Assembly (NCBI RefSeq): GCF_050948175.1
Contig: NC_135201.1
Span: 7,502,001-7,566,000, forward strand
Direction: 5' to 3'
DNA: 64,000 bases
DNA from: Xylocopa sonorina
Taxonomy: Eukaryota > Arthropoda > Insecta > Hymenoptera > Apidae
Positions 14,701 to 27,600 of the stretch are shown one piece after another. Both the position numbers and the translations under genes were made by a program. The notes beneath the pieces were generated by a model. That model did not search any database. It saw only the letters and a program-made list of their open reading frames with translations, and was not told where the DNA came from. Numbering within the stretch: position 1 is the first letter of the stretch; each line of letters opens with the position of its first letter.

Positions 14701-17700
14701 GGCGATCCGGGTCAGACAGCGCGGTGGTCGACAATGCCCGAAGGCTGCGATGAAAGATTGCTAGGAAATTTGGTTAACGGCCAACTCTGCCGAGCAATTA
14801 TCCAGATTAAATTCACCCGTGATAATCGGATCCATCGACTCATACTGCTAACGAGGATTGATGAGAGAAGAAAAAACGAATCGTTTCACGTGTGAACACT
14901 GGTAATACTAACGGGAATACCCTACATCGACTACCCTGAAAAAAAAAGAAAAGTGAAAATTCTACACGAAACTTATGAAACATGTGGTTCTAGAAAAGTT
15001 TCTACGGTAAATCCTTGGTAAGAAAGCTACAAATATTGGAGAAGTAATAAAATAATGTTTACGCTATTGACTGCGCGAAAAAGATACCGCCAAACAATTC
15101 CCGTCCACGTAGTGTTCTCCTTTGGGTTGTGTATATCTTGAGATGAAGGTTAATGAGGGAAGTTTTGGAACTCGACGGTACAAAAAGCTGGAAAAGAAGA
15201 GGTACGACATTTATGTAATGCTACATTAATTAGTTTTTCTTGGGGCAGGGGCTGCCAACTTGCCTTTCGCAGAAGCTTAAAGCTACATCGATTAAATTTG
15301 GGGCTCCAAAATAAAATTCATTTCACAGGAAACATCACTTATTAATATTAATATCTTAATCTCACTTAGGTGTTGCGTAGCGGCTTGAAAAATGGGTCGT
15401 GTACGAGAACATGGTGTCTCCTGTCTAGCGTAACTTTTTATTATCGCGGCACACACCATCTGGCCCGTAATTTCACCTAATTACGGTTTCGTCCTGACGC
15501 GTACACCCGTGCAGGACAAAGGCTTAATTTCAAGGCACAATCGATAACGCGAGAAATTCGTTGCCAGGCTAAAGAGCATTTTCTGCATAGGATTGCAGCG
15601 GGGTTGCATATAGTGCACTTAACATCAATAAAGCTGCCGGGGATACCGTGTTATCGCGCGGAATATTGCAACTGCACCCTCGAACAGGAGCAATCAATGC
15701 GAGAAAGAATGTATTTTAGGAGCCTGGGCATGCATTCCTGGCCAAACTTGATATCGTTCCTTAAAGTTTTTGGAATTAAAAAATGTTTAAGACCTAAAGA
15801 ATGTACGTCCTCGTAGCTGGAATGCGTCTCATCATTTTTCCAGTGTTGTAACATGCGTTGGTAATGGGGCAAATGCCAAGGACGACAAACCTGATGGTCA
15901 AATAATAAACATTTAATGACTAATTAATGATATATTAACTTTGATATTACGAGACATGATTATTTATTGCCATTACCATAATTGTCTATAGTTTGGCCTT
16001 TTGCTTCGTCCAAAAAGTACGTTTTATATGTAGAGAAGAGAGTATTATCCCTTTCTTTCATTTATTGTCAGTGGCTCAATTGTACTGCAAAGAAAAAAAT
16101 GGTAGAGAGAAAATGACGAATGCTTCAAGGAGAACTACATTTCCAGGGCCAACTTTTTTTTAGCAAATGTAACAATGCATATATATAGTCTACAGTTGTA
16201 GCCTTTTTTTCTAAATATTCAGCAATAGACAATTAATTTTCTGAATGTTATTTAAAAAGGAAGAAAATATAAAATACCATTCGAAGAAGAAAAGACAATT
16301 GACAATCAACGAACACAGCAGCAGCCAGCTCGTTTCACTTACTGGCAAAGAGATTGATCATACTCCCGCACCACGAGTGCTTCTCACGCACTCGTGTCGC
16401 AACTCGAGGCCGTTTTATCGAACGACGTGGAATGGACCTCTGTTTCTCCACTATTCTGTCGCAAAGGTGCTTGAAAGAAACCTAATGCGTCGCAATTATC
16501 GGAAAGAAGAGCACAGCCAAGTCGATTAATATTCAATTTTTATATAATCACTATGTAATTGATGCATTAAATGCACGATAAAAAAAGTTATCAGAGGTCT
16601 AAAGGGTTTAAAGCGCAACTTGATACGGTTCGATGCAATTCAATTACCATTAAACCCCTCTGCGCCTTTTATTTTAAATTCGAAATCAATGCATAAGCGA
16701 TATTTGGATTCAGACCCCAGAAAGGGTTAATTACCATATCGGAATTACTAGAAACCTGCTTATTATTCATAGCCCCGTGTAACCATGGAGTGTAAGACAA
16801 AGAATAACGAGAAATTTCAATTTCACCACCGCTGAAATTGTGCTCGAAGAAACTCTAATGTTCCCCGATTATGGTCGAATCGTAGCTCGCGCTAACGAGC
16901 GTTTTTCCCGGTGTAACGAGGGAGGAAACAGGTCGTCGTGGTGGCGCGTGCACTTCACGTCACCAACAAGAACCAGCCGAACACGGCGGGGCATCCTTTG
17001 GAAAATTTCATCGGTACCGTGAATCCATTAAAATCGAGGGGGATGAAACTGAGCTCTCGTGAAATGGGAATCGAGTCGGATCGTGAAACGGACACGGCTC
17101 CTTCCGCATTCAGGAGCCACTGAATCGACGAAAACGGATCGAGCACCGTACCTGGAATAGGAAGTTCTTAAATCTCTGTGAAGTGGAGTTTCATCTGATA
17201 GCAAACTACTATAATATTCACCTGGAAAAAACGTCGAATTCAACCCCTCTCCAGCTAAGACTTCGTCTATTTATGAAAACGGGGATTATAATTTAATTTC
17301 ATGTTAGAACAACGTTTCGCTGGAATCACCGAACACGTCTAAATGATCGATCTTATTAATTCCACGATTTCTTAATTCCATTACGAACTTTAAAATTCGA
17401 TTAAACTCGAACCCCTCGAAGTTTCCACGGACTTGATGAATTCCAATGTCCAACGTACCCGGACACCAGCTGTTTCTCCTTTTTCTACCGGCACAATTTG
17501 CATGCCCAACAGTGCGATTAACGTATCGTGCTCCTAAGTCTGGCTATAAAAAAAGAAAAGCGTGGCTTTAAAAAAAAAGTGGGAAAAGAGGACGAGGACG
17601 GGGAACGGGAAGCAGTGACTCTTACAGAATGAAATAAATTAAAAGAAAGGTGTCTCACCAGGTGTATTTATAATTGCAACAACTGCGACCCGATCCACTG

Positions 17701-20678
17701 GTCCGCGATACGTGCACCCTCCAGGTGAACCTCTGAACTTTTGACCCGGCTGGCCCTGGAGCCAAGATGCGCCGATACACGTGTACATCTATGTGTCGTA
17801 ACGGGTTGGTGAAATTACGTGATTCCAATTATTTCTTTCTGACAAATAAACGAACGCCCCTCTCGCTCGTAGAGTCGGCGAATTACGTAATTGGAGCACC
17901 GTCCATGCCCTCAACGAGCTAGCCGGCCAATTTTTATCCGCTTTCGGCGGTGAAACGTTTCCAAAGCTGGGCAACCGAGATCGAACGACATGGAATTTCT
18001 GATTCGATTAATTGAAGTAAACGTGAGGAGAGAATTTTTCGTGAGACAAGACGTGTGGAGAAATTGAAATTTTCAGACTGTATGACAACAAATGCACCTC
18101 TGAAAGATGCCACGTCGACGATACGTTGCGGTTATTGTACTATTTTTATAATGTAAAGGAAACGCAAGTAGAAGCGCGGAAGGAAAACTTCCAAGCAAAC
18201 TCTGCATCGTGAGTAAGAGGAAAACAGCGAAGAACATTACTTCATACTTCCTTTCGAACAAACAAACCGTGCAATAAAACCAGCAAGTTCGAACAGAAAC
18301 TCTTACGAAAGTAACATCCGCCACCTTGCTGGGAGTTTCTAAAATCGAACATCGAGAAAGAGAGAGAGAGCGCGCACGCGAGAGAGAACGAGAGAGAGGC
18401 AAGGCACAATACGGCAGCTTTTTATTCCCCTGAACCCGGGGACGCTTTTCGTTACGTTCGAACTGCCGTGCGGAAATTTCATCCGAACTCCCTTTTCTAA
18501 CGCCCCGCTCGGTTTAGTCCCTTTTGTTCGCCTCCCAAGCGGATTCTGCACGCTTTCAAACACTGTCGATACGTTTCTTTAACGCCCGCGCTGAATGGAA
18601 CCATTTCTCACGTGTTTCTTCCGTATAGAATGCGGGCCAGAAGTTTGGGATCGCTGCGATGCTTGAAGGGACGACAAAGGATTGTACGCTTGCGTCGATG
18701 GTAAGGAGAGGTTTTTGGGAAGAACATCTCTAAACGCTAGAAATAGAAAAATTTGTTGTGAAAAAAAGTAAAGTTATTTTTAAAACTATTTTTATAACGT
18801 TAAAAAAAAAGACTATAATTTCAACAATTGCCGCACGATAAATTTTGTTGGTCACATTACGGGTATATTTAAGATATCAAATTTACACCATACCTATGCG
18901 TAACAACATGCGACGCACGATTTCGCGAAATCACAGCAGCGTGGAACAAAGGCATGAAAAGCACGCGAAAAACAGCACGGCAATGTTTTCAAAACTCGTA
19001 CAGCTCAAGCCGTGACGGAAGTACGTGCAATACCGTGGAATGGAACGCACGGGAATTTTCCTGTTCGCTTTTCCAGCTTTGGTTCTAATTTTGCACGCAA
19101 ATATTGCGTGCAAAATTAATTTACAGATATCAATAAACGACTAAAGTATAATATATACATGTACATGTATGGAATGTTATCTAATATATTTTAAAGTATT
19201 TCAAGTCTACACGTACAAAATTCCGATCATGCTAAATTAGTCTTGCAAAGTATTTCGTTACTCGACTAATAATTCTGAATGTAAAGCAAGTAATTCGAAT
19301 AACGGCGAGCATTCTTAAATTTATTTTTGTAATATTGTAAGATACGGAAACGTTCCTTCCTGGTAGTCAATCCAATTGTAAAACTTCTTCATAATATTGT
19401 ATTACATCAATGCTGTTCTTAGGAGATAAAGTTTCAGACGTGTTCGCTTGCAACGTGTCTGACCATAAACTATCCAATTTCCCTTATGCTCTTCCACCGT
19501 CCGTCCACGCTTCCTTCGCTCTAACTCTTGTCAGTAGTAGTCGTACACAAATGAATCACGCCGTACGTTGACACGATGTTTTATGTCTGCATTAACGATT
19601 CTAGGTTTCTTGCCATCAGAAGGACCGAAATGACGAGGAAAGTTCGAGCGTGCTCTCATAGCCCTTCGAATAAATTACTTCTTAGAGGAAAAACATACGA
19701 CAACGAGCAGATTTTGCTACTCGTTTGTTCTTTTTACAGATCAAGCAAACAAACAGGGGTGTAAAGAGAATTTAAAAATAATCGTATGAAAAATTCTATA
19801 CGCTGTGTGTTTACATTGTCGTTGTTGTATGCGACATTTTAGACAAGAAATTGTTATGCACATCGGCATACAATAATTTTTAAATGTTATGCTACTTTGT
19901 TTAAAAGTGCACAACGAAGTGTTTAAAAATAATCGCTTAAAAAACTGTAAACATAATATACTTCTATATTAATTTTTATATATTATTATTATCATTATTA
20001 ATATGATTTGTCTTTCAGAACATCGAATCAAACTTAACAGAAACTTATGAAATACTACGTGAAAATCGTACCAAATTGCGATGCGCAATAAAATAAACCA
20101 TTGAATATCCTTACCATTTGTCCACAACCTATCGATTGTAAATATTTACATCCCTCTCTCTTTGTACCTTTAATCGACGAGACAATAAACAATAAACGAG
20201 CAAAGCGTTACGCGCAACACGCTACGTACAGTGTATTTAAATTGTAGATAACGACGCGAAAAAGAACAAAGGGACCATGCAGTCGTCAAGGAAAAAACCC
20301 AAGCGCCACCTGTCTATCGATAAGCGATAATAATTATTTTTTAATTCATCGCGGTCAAAGAATCAATCACCGCGTCGGTAATACCGCCAATTATCTTCAC
20401 CCTATCGATCGGTAAGGACGAGCCAAAATGGCGGTGGGGGGTGTTTATCGAGCTATATAAAGCAAGCTTCAAAAAGACAAAGAGCTATCCTGAAAATAAG
20501 AATCGCGCGCGCAACACCCTTATCCCGCCAAAGTTGACGATGCATTTCGCACAGAATATAAAAGAAAAACTACTAAACGCGTGGCGAGAAAAAAAAAGGC
20601 GGGATAAATAACAGGAGGATGAACTAGAGCGGTTCCAGGACGAATTGGAGGACTGAGTGTGTACGAAGAGGCACTTAC
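11752..20678. other. Long stretch without a supported coding gene; probable first intron of the NACHT-WD gene
   Basis: No frame here combines length, plausible composition and matching splice sites. The longest open frames (for example 12623-12976 minus and 12651-13067 plus) lie on opposite strands of a purine/pyrimidine-skewed tract and look like composition effects. If the donor at 20678 belongs to the NACHT-WD transcript, this is a roughly 8.9 kb 5' intron, with a possible acceptor at 11812-11813 giving about 60 bases of 5' UTR before the ATG. That acceptor has a weak pyrimidine tract. A short GA/CT-rich run lies near 18355-18395. Confidence 0.4.
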
Positions 20679-20830
20679 CGGTCTGTTGTCTCGACTGGAA
20701 CGAAAGACAGTACCCCTCGCTGCGGTCGCCGCACCACTACTGACACCGGAAGCCTGACCACCGCTCGACCGAAGCGATAGGTCGGCGCGCATGCGCGTTA
20801 GACCAGTTTACCTGGGAACAGGTTGACGCA
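20679..20830 (-). other. Candidate untranslated first exon with a strong splice donor
   Basis: On the minus strand a GC-rich segment ends in CCG|GTAAGT (donor at 20673-20678), a near-perfect donor. No gene lies between here and the NACHT-WD start at 11751 on this strand, so the exon most likely belongs to that transcript. An ATG at 20792 would open a frame through the donor, but the possible acceptor near 11811 leads to a stop, so this would be an upstream ORF, not an extension. The upper boundary is approximate. Confidence 0.4.
20787..20796. promoter_or_regulatory. NRF1/ewg-type palindromic site GCGCATGCGC
   Basis: GCGCATGCGC matches the known core of the NRF1 (Drosophila Ewg) binding site, typical of promoters of broadly expressed genes. 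It sits in an isolated GC-rich island within AT-rich DNA and at the 5' side of the candidate minus-strand first exon, which supports a promoter here. Confidence 0.5.
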
Positions 20831-23800
20831 TCGCCATCTGCCGAAGGGTTGACCAATCGAATCTCTCGCACTTTATCATCCCTTAGCCGAGAGCTAGGAA
20901 AAATTTCAAATAAGTTTAGAGAGATATCGTGAATTGACATGTTACCGTTTAGAAATTTTATTTCGTCCAGAATGTTTATGTTAGGAACAAATATAAAAAA
21001 TGTAACAAAAAGTAGATTCGATACAATTATGTTAATGTGTGAGAGATGAAAAGAAAACTACGGGTCGTTCTATTCGTTGAGGTGTCAAATTCCAAAAACG
21101 ACGCTATAGTATTCAGAGTTTTATTTGTCGCACCTCTGACAGCGCAGTTTATAATCCTGAACAACTTACATTATCCGTCTACCTTTGTTTCCTTTTCTCG
21201 TTGAGTTACGATTCGTTCGAATCTTCGAAAAAGAAATGTTCGAATACTTGTCTTCTTCGCTTGGCAGCATTGGTGGTAAGAGAAACGGAATTTTCGAAAA
21301 CTCCTGTTTCTCTGCACAGACTTATCTCGAATTAACCAAGTAAAACATAGTATTCATATACATATATATATATATATATATCCAACAATGAGTATAGTCG
21401 CACGGTCTCATAGCATCTGTGAAGATATTAAAGTTGCACACCACTTCTTTTAGAACATGTCTGAGTGCTATAATTGACTGAAAAGAAGATAGACTTATAT
21501 ATAATAATGTGCACATTATTTATTACCAATTGTACTCTCGTATCATTTATGTAAATCGAAGTATAAGTTCAATATGTAAACAGATTTTGTATTCTTTAAT
21601 TATACAGCTAATTTCCAAAATAATTTTCCTAACTTTATGAATTTCTAAAGTATTAAACATTTTCTCTGGAGTAGCTCTAAGAATAAATATACTCCTACAA
21701 GAGACATTTGAATATATTGAAAAATGTATTTCATTTTACTTGTAAGAGTAATTTCTTAAACGTTCAGTACATAAATAAAAAGCATGCACTTAATCTCAAT
21801 TTATTTCTAAATTTAATTAATCAGAGTTCAATTTAAAAGTAATTCTCTATCTGAGTCACAATTATTACTACAGCAATCTATTAAAACCGATACAAATCAT
21901 AAAAATGTAAAGGAATATTCTACTGCCATCCAATCATAAATTTCACATGTATCTCACTTCACATACTTCATTTGAAATAAACGAAATATAAAATCACATA
22001 AATTTGAATTGTTCTTTGATTACCCCATGATTTGTACTCTCTCTTCCATTCCAAACCAAGTCACTAAATGTGGTTTTCGAAAAAAAAAAAAGAAACAAAA
22101 TGATTACAATTAGGAACGATTTATGTACTTGCATTGGTATGCAACGTGAATCGTGTGTTCATGTGATATCGTGCTTTCATATTTTTTTTTTTTTAAATAC
22201 ATACACGTCCTACGTGCCTCGTATACCCACATGGAATTTCTTCGTTTTGTACTTCTGTTTGTATGTCTACAAATTGTATTCGTAAAAAAAGAAAAAAGCA
22301 TTTCCTTATAAATGTGACGTTACATTGTGTTCTTCGTTAATTCGAGACCAGTCTATACATATACATATATACACGTACATCATACACGCATGTACACCTA
22401 CGTAGGTTCCACACAACTCACAGCACGTCTCATTAAACATGATAAGCAAGTGTAACATTCTTTTATCAACAGTCCTATAAAGAAAATACTTACTGACAGT
22501 TGTTAAACAATTGAATTGCACGATTAACGCAATCCACGGACGCAAGTGAATCTTTGATAAACGAGCAAAGATGCTCATTATAATAAGATCAAAATATAAA
22601 AATCTCGTGTCTCAATTCATAATTTTCATTTGTTTTGGGAACAGAGCTTTTATTCTCTTACTTGTCCTTCTGACGAATAAATAATATCGTTTCACTTCCT
22701 CCTTTACTTTTCTTGTATTTATACTATCTAAGATTACTGATAAATAGACACACGCTACAGTATTTTGAGAGCGCAAAAATTTTCATTTTAGGGCAATCGA
22801 AGTGCAAGACGAATGCCAAGCATACGCGATGGAAAGAAATTCCATACCTGAGTTAATAAAATTATCACACAACCGCTTCCCTTGCAAGCAACAATTTTTA
22901 AATAGCGGAGTAGCAGAGTTTAGAATGGTAGTAACAGCTTAAGTACTTAACTTGTTCACAGCATAGTACGAGAGACTCTGGTAAACTATATGTTATATCA
23001 CACCAAAATATGATTATTAAAAGATGTTTAAATCGTTTCTAATAAATTTCTAATTTACAAAACATGCAAGAAGTTTGAGTATATAAAATATTATTTTATC
23101 AGTAAGTAATTTTTTTCATAGGATCATTAACAAAACAATAATATCACCATACCACATTTAGTGGGACATTTTGTGCATACCATGTACAGACTGTTTCATA
23201 AAGAGTGGTATATTCGAAAGAGGTGTAAAATTCTTGCATGAAAAATAAGATGACATTTAATAGTTCTTTATGATAATTGTTAAACATACCTTTATCTTAA
23301 TGATAATTATGATTAAACATATGAATACTTAGAAGATGTAAATAATTTCAATATATCACACCGCTTTCCGCATAATTCTTTGAAATATCAATATATTGGT
23401 ACGTAGACTAGAAAGCTAATTTCTGTCACTATCTTCAATCACCTCGATGATAATAACGACTGTGATTAAAAATATATAAGTTAGTAGTAAAGAAATAAAA
23501 GAGAAATTAGAATTATTATAACACAAACCACCGCGCTTAAAAACGATTCTTATCATAGTAGAAATAAAATAACACAAATACTCAAAATGGATCTTTTATA
23601 CACTTTATAGCTACCATCATAAAAAGTGACCGAATAAAAAAACACTTTAAGACTCATCTTATTTAGAGCACACGAATTTCTTCTTTCTTGGACACACCAT
23701 ACCTTATGAGATACATACTCTGCCTGCGTATATATTGCTTTATATCATGAGAGCTGATAAGTCGTAATTCGTAATTTATTGTAACAATTTTTGCTTGAGG

Positions 23801-24686
23801 TGCGCGTAAAATACGACAGTTATTTACAAAATTATTTCGGCCAAAGGGGAAACTTCCTGCGATACATGATAAGCAAGTCTAGCTGGCTGATCATTTTGAT
23901 AAAATATATTACAATTTAATGCATACGAATTATTGAAAATGATTGATTAAAGATAGAAAGTAATAGATTTCGTAAAAATTCTCGAAACTCGACACGATTA
24001 TTTGAACCTGTCGAAAAAGGTATACATATAAGTATCTTCAAGTGAAATATCTAAAAAACAAAATTTATCGTCATTAAAGATTACGGAGAATTGGAATACT
24101 GCCAGAGAATTCCGCCAACATCATAAAATCGTAACTAAAAAGAAATGTCTTAAAACAGGAAAGCATTATACGAAAAGAATTTCAAGCTCTTTTCAATCGA
24201 TAAGCTTTGAAAGATATTGCAACTAAATGAGAATAACGATAATCGTTACAATGATCGTTATAATAGTAATAAAATAGTAATAATAATTACAATTCAATTA
24301 TATTTAAATGCTTTAACACTTCTTAAAACAAAAATAACATTCATTCCTATATACGTGTAGGTACATATATGTATACGTGTAAATACTTACCAATATACAT
24401 ACATATATATGTATTGATACACATAAATGCGTGCAGATTCTACATATATATGTATATGTATATGCATATGTATATACACACATATATGGTTATTTTTTAT
24501 ACTCCTAAGTGGTTCATTCTAATAAACCGATTAAACAATCGTTTTAGAAGGTTCGTATTATTTTGAACACAGTTCACGATTGATAAACACTTTCACTGTA
24601 ATCAACAACAAGTTTTGCTCATTAACGTTTGGTTGTCTTTTCCGTTTTTCGTATTCGTTCAACCTCAGAAATGATTTCCTTTACTA
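20830..24686. other. AT-rich non-coding region, likely including the Sec24 3' UTR
   Basis: No supportable gene is seen. The stretch holds a (TA)n run at 21361-21381, several poly-A tracts and, from about 24360 to 24490, a TACATA/TATATG-type microsatellite. The part nearest 24686 is presumably the 3' UTR of the minus-strand Sec24 gene; I could not fix its poly(A) site. Confidence 0.4.
24360..24490. repeat. TATATG/TACATA microsatellite
   Basis: The region is a degenerate alternating purine-pyrimidine repeat (units such as TATATG, TACATA, GTATAT). An open frame across it is low-complexity Tyr/Met/Ile and is not a gene. Confidence 0.7.
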
Positions 24687-27600
24687 TTATTTCACTTGAG
24701 TCTTAAGGTGTTGCAAGAATTCATAGTAACTGAGAGAATTCTCGAAACGATCTTCAATTAATCGTTCGACAAAGAGTGTCCTGAAATGGCTGTCGTCCCT
24801 AAAAATAAAAGATTGAAGATTTTACAACAATATAAGTAACTTAAAAATTAAGCCAGCGTCGAAACGACGGTGCGTGCTTCGACGTTTAAAAATGTGTTGA
24901 TCACTTCAAGAATTTAGAGCGTGACGATCTTCTATTAAAGATTTAAAAAGAGCTTACCGAATAATTTGTACAGAAGCTGCATACGGTTTCTCTTCTTGCA
25001 AACTAAATACGAAATTACGCAACCTTTCGCTCTCTACTGTCTCGATCTCCGGTAGCTCATACTAAAAATAAAATTATTTTCAACTATACGAAATCTCATA
25101 AACTATATCTATTATGTATACTGTTATTTCAGAAAGTTAGCTAATTTAATTGTTAAACGTGAATTTTAGAAACATTATCTTACGAATTCTTCCGGTATCG
25201 AAGGGAAAGCAGAGATTCCAAGTACGTTACAGCAGAAGGAAGGATGAATGTTCTTGCCGATCAGAATAAATATTTTATCACCAGCATCCATCAAGAAAGC
25301 ACCTCTGGAGTCAAGTTTCTCTGCAGAAAGGTGTAATCTAGGTGGTTGCGGGCATAACTTCCCATCGATATCTTTCGCATTCCGATCTTCAAGCGCGTGA
25401 ACCGGATAAAGATCTGGATAGATCATCTGGATTAATTGAAACAGTGGCAGAGTTTTCAACTGGCACATCGCGAACACCCGATCGTCGAGTCTGGTATTTG
25501 TCCCTGATCTGAAGGCAACCTAGAAACAAAAACATTTATATAATACATGAAGAGAAGCTCAAGAGATTATAGATAGGAAGAGGAAGATTGACAAAAGTGT
25601 ATTCAATTAATTCTTACGCATTTGAGTAGAGCAATAATATAAAGAGGCAGTAATTTTAAGCTTCCTGGAGCAAGAAGTCCACCAGAGGCCGCTGATTGAG
25701 ACAATTTGTAGGCTGTTAAGACGTCTATGGCTACGTTTATCAGAGCATCTCTCGCGTCAGACAAAGAAGACTGCTGAGATCTGTCTACAGCTATAAAAAT
25801 AAAACCGTAATATGTAAATGAACTCACGCAAATCAATGAGCATTACTAAAATATTTAATTCATTACTAAAAAAGAAATCTTACCCATTTTAGAAAGTAGG
25901 CCTACTATGCACTGTTGATCAGCGGAATGAAGGACATCGGACAAAGTAGACACTACTGGTAGGCACAATGTGTGTACCCTAATCCTCCTTTCACCTACAA
26001 TATACATTTTTTTGTTAATTATAAAAAAAATGTGCGAACAATAAGAGATAGAACTTACTTAAAAATATTTAGTTACGCATAAGTATATTTATTGCTTACC
26101 TTTGCTAGATGTGTAAAGTAAAGCTGCTTGGAAACAGACACTCTGTACATCCGAAAGGCTTTCATCTATAGAGATTTGCATCCCAAACCCAGCATCCGGA
26201 TTAACGTTAGGCAAACTAAGAAGATCCGTCGATCTAACGAAGAAGTTTCCGTGGAAAGTGTGAATACTCAATCCACGTGTGCACCGTATTCTCATCACTG
26301 CTTCGAAACCGATCTTTCTGGTGAGATAACGTCTCAACATTTTATCGAGAGTTTCCGCAAACTGTGGTTTCGAACCGCGAAATAGAGGAAGGTGATATAT
26401 ACAACCACCAGAAAACTTGCACATACCAGCTAAAACAAATAAAATTTGTATCAAAATATTAATAAATTCAAATAACCAATGTATGTATAACAAATGACAC
26501 GTACAAAGAGTAGCTAGATCACAGTATTGGCTGTTCAACAGAAATAGATCTACTGCGATTTGTTGGCCACTGCAGTCTAGCGCCAATCGTTTATAAAAAT
26601 CTGTAACTGGATTCAAATGTGCCACCTCTTTGCTCGCTCTGTTATTCGGGTCTTCTCTTGCTTGTAACACTCCTGGACCAATATTCGGCAAGCAAGTTTG
26701 GAAGACGGTCACGCGTCCACCAGTTGGTGACTAAAAATACAATTAAATGTAGACGTTTACACTTTTTTCATATCATTCACTTTATATGCTTCGTGTTTAG
26801 CTTCTCGAATATTATTTCTCACATACCATAAGTTTATAGGCAGCTTGCAATGCCGCACCCAACGCACTATTCGTATCATGTGTTCCTTGGAATTTTGTGG
26901 GTAATTGGGCTAGTAAATCTCTCACTAATTCTTCGCGTTCTTTCAAATTAACAATTAAATTTTCCGGACACGGAAGAAACACGTCTGCATAAAGATATTT
27001 TTATATATTTAAAGGGTTTAATGTGTAAGAAGAAGTTTAAGAGGTAAGAATTATTTTTTTTTTTTACCATTTATGTCAAGCATAATCATTTCCTGAGGCT
27101 GTGAGACGTTGTCGGGTATACCAAAGAAATGTATCGCAGAATCTACTGCCAGAAATCCGATTTGCGTTCTACCGTCGCCTGGCAGCCTTGATAATTCTTC
27201 TGAAATTACGTTGCATACTATGCTCAGGTAACCACTCTCTACTGCCAGTCTCGAAACGTCCAAAACAAACAGATATACAGCTGGCTGTGGTGGACGTAGC
27301 TTAAACATATTTATCGTTCCAATTATTTATTTGTTTTTAAAAAAATTTCGGTCAGTCTTAGCATAAATAATTAAGCCTTATCTTACCATGTATTCGCTAG
27401 GCGCAATGAATTCAATTGTACTAGTCTTTACTTCTGGCCTCCTTGACGGATCTCCATACGATTTTGTAACAGGATCAAATTGAAATTCTTCCGGCACTGT
27501 TCATTTGGATTAATACGTTTTAATAGAATAATAAATTAAACGAAGCATTAAAATGAACGAATTGTAGACACATTTACACTTACATTCATTTACTCTATAA

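Noticed and set aside
20520..20792. Minus-strand 90-codon frame starting MRADLSLRSSGGQ
   Set aside because: Interrupted by a strong donor at codon 38; joined to the possible acceptor it meets a stop, so treated as a possible upstream ORF in a 5' UTR exon.
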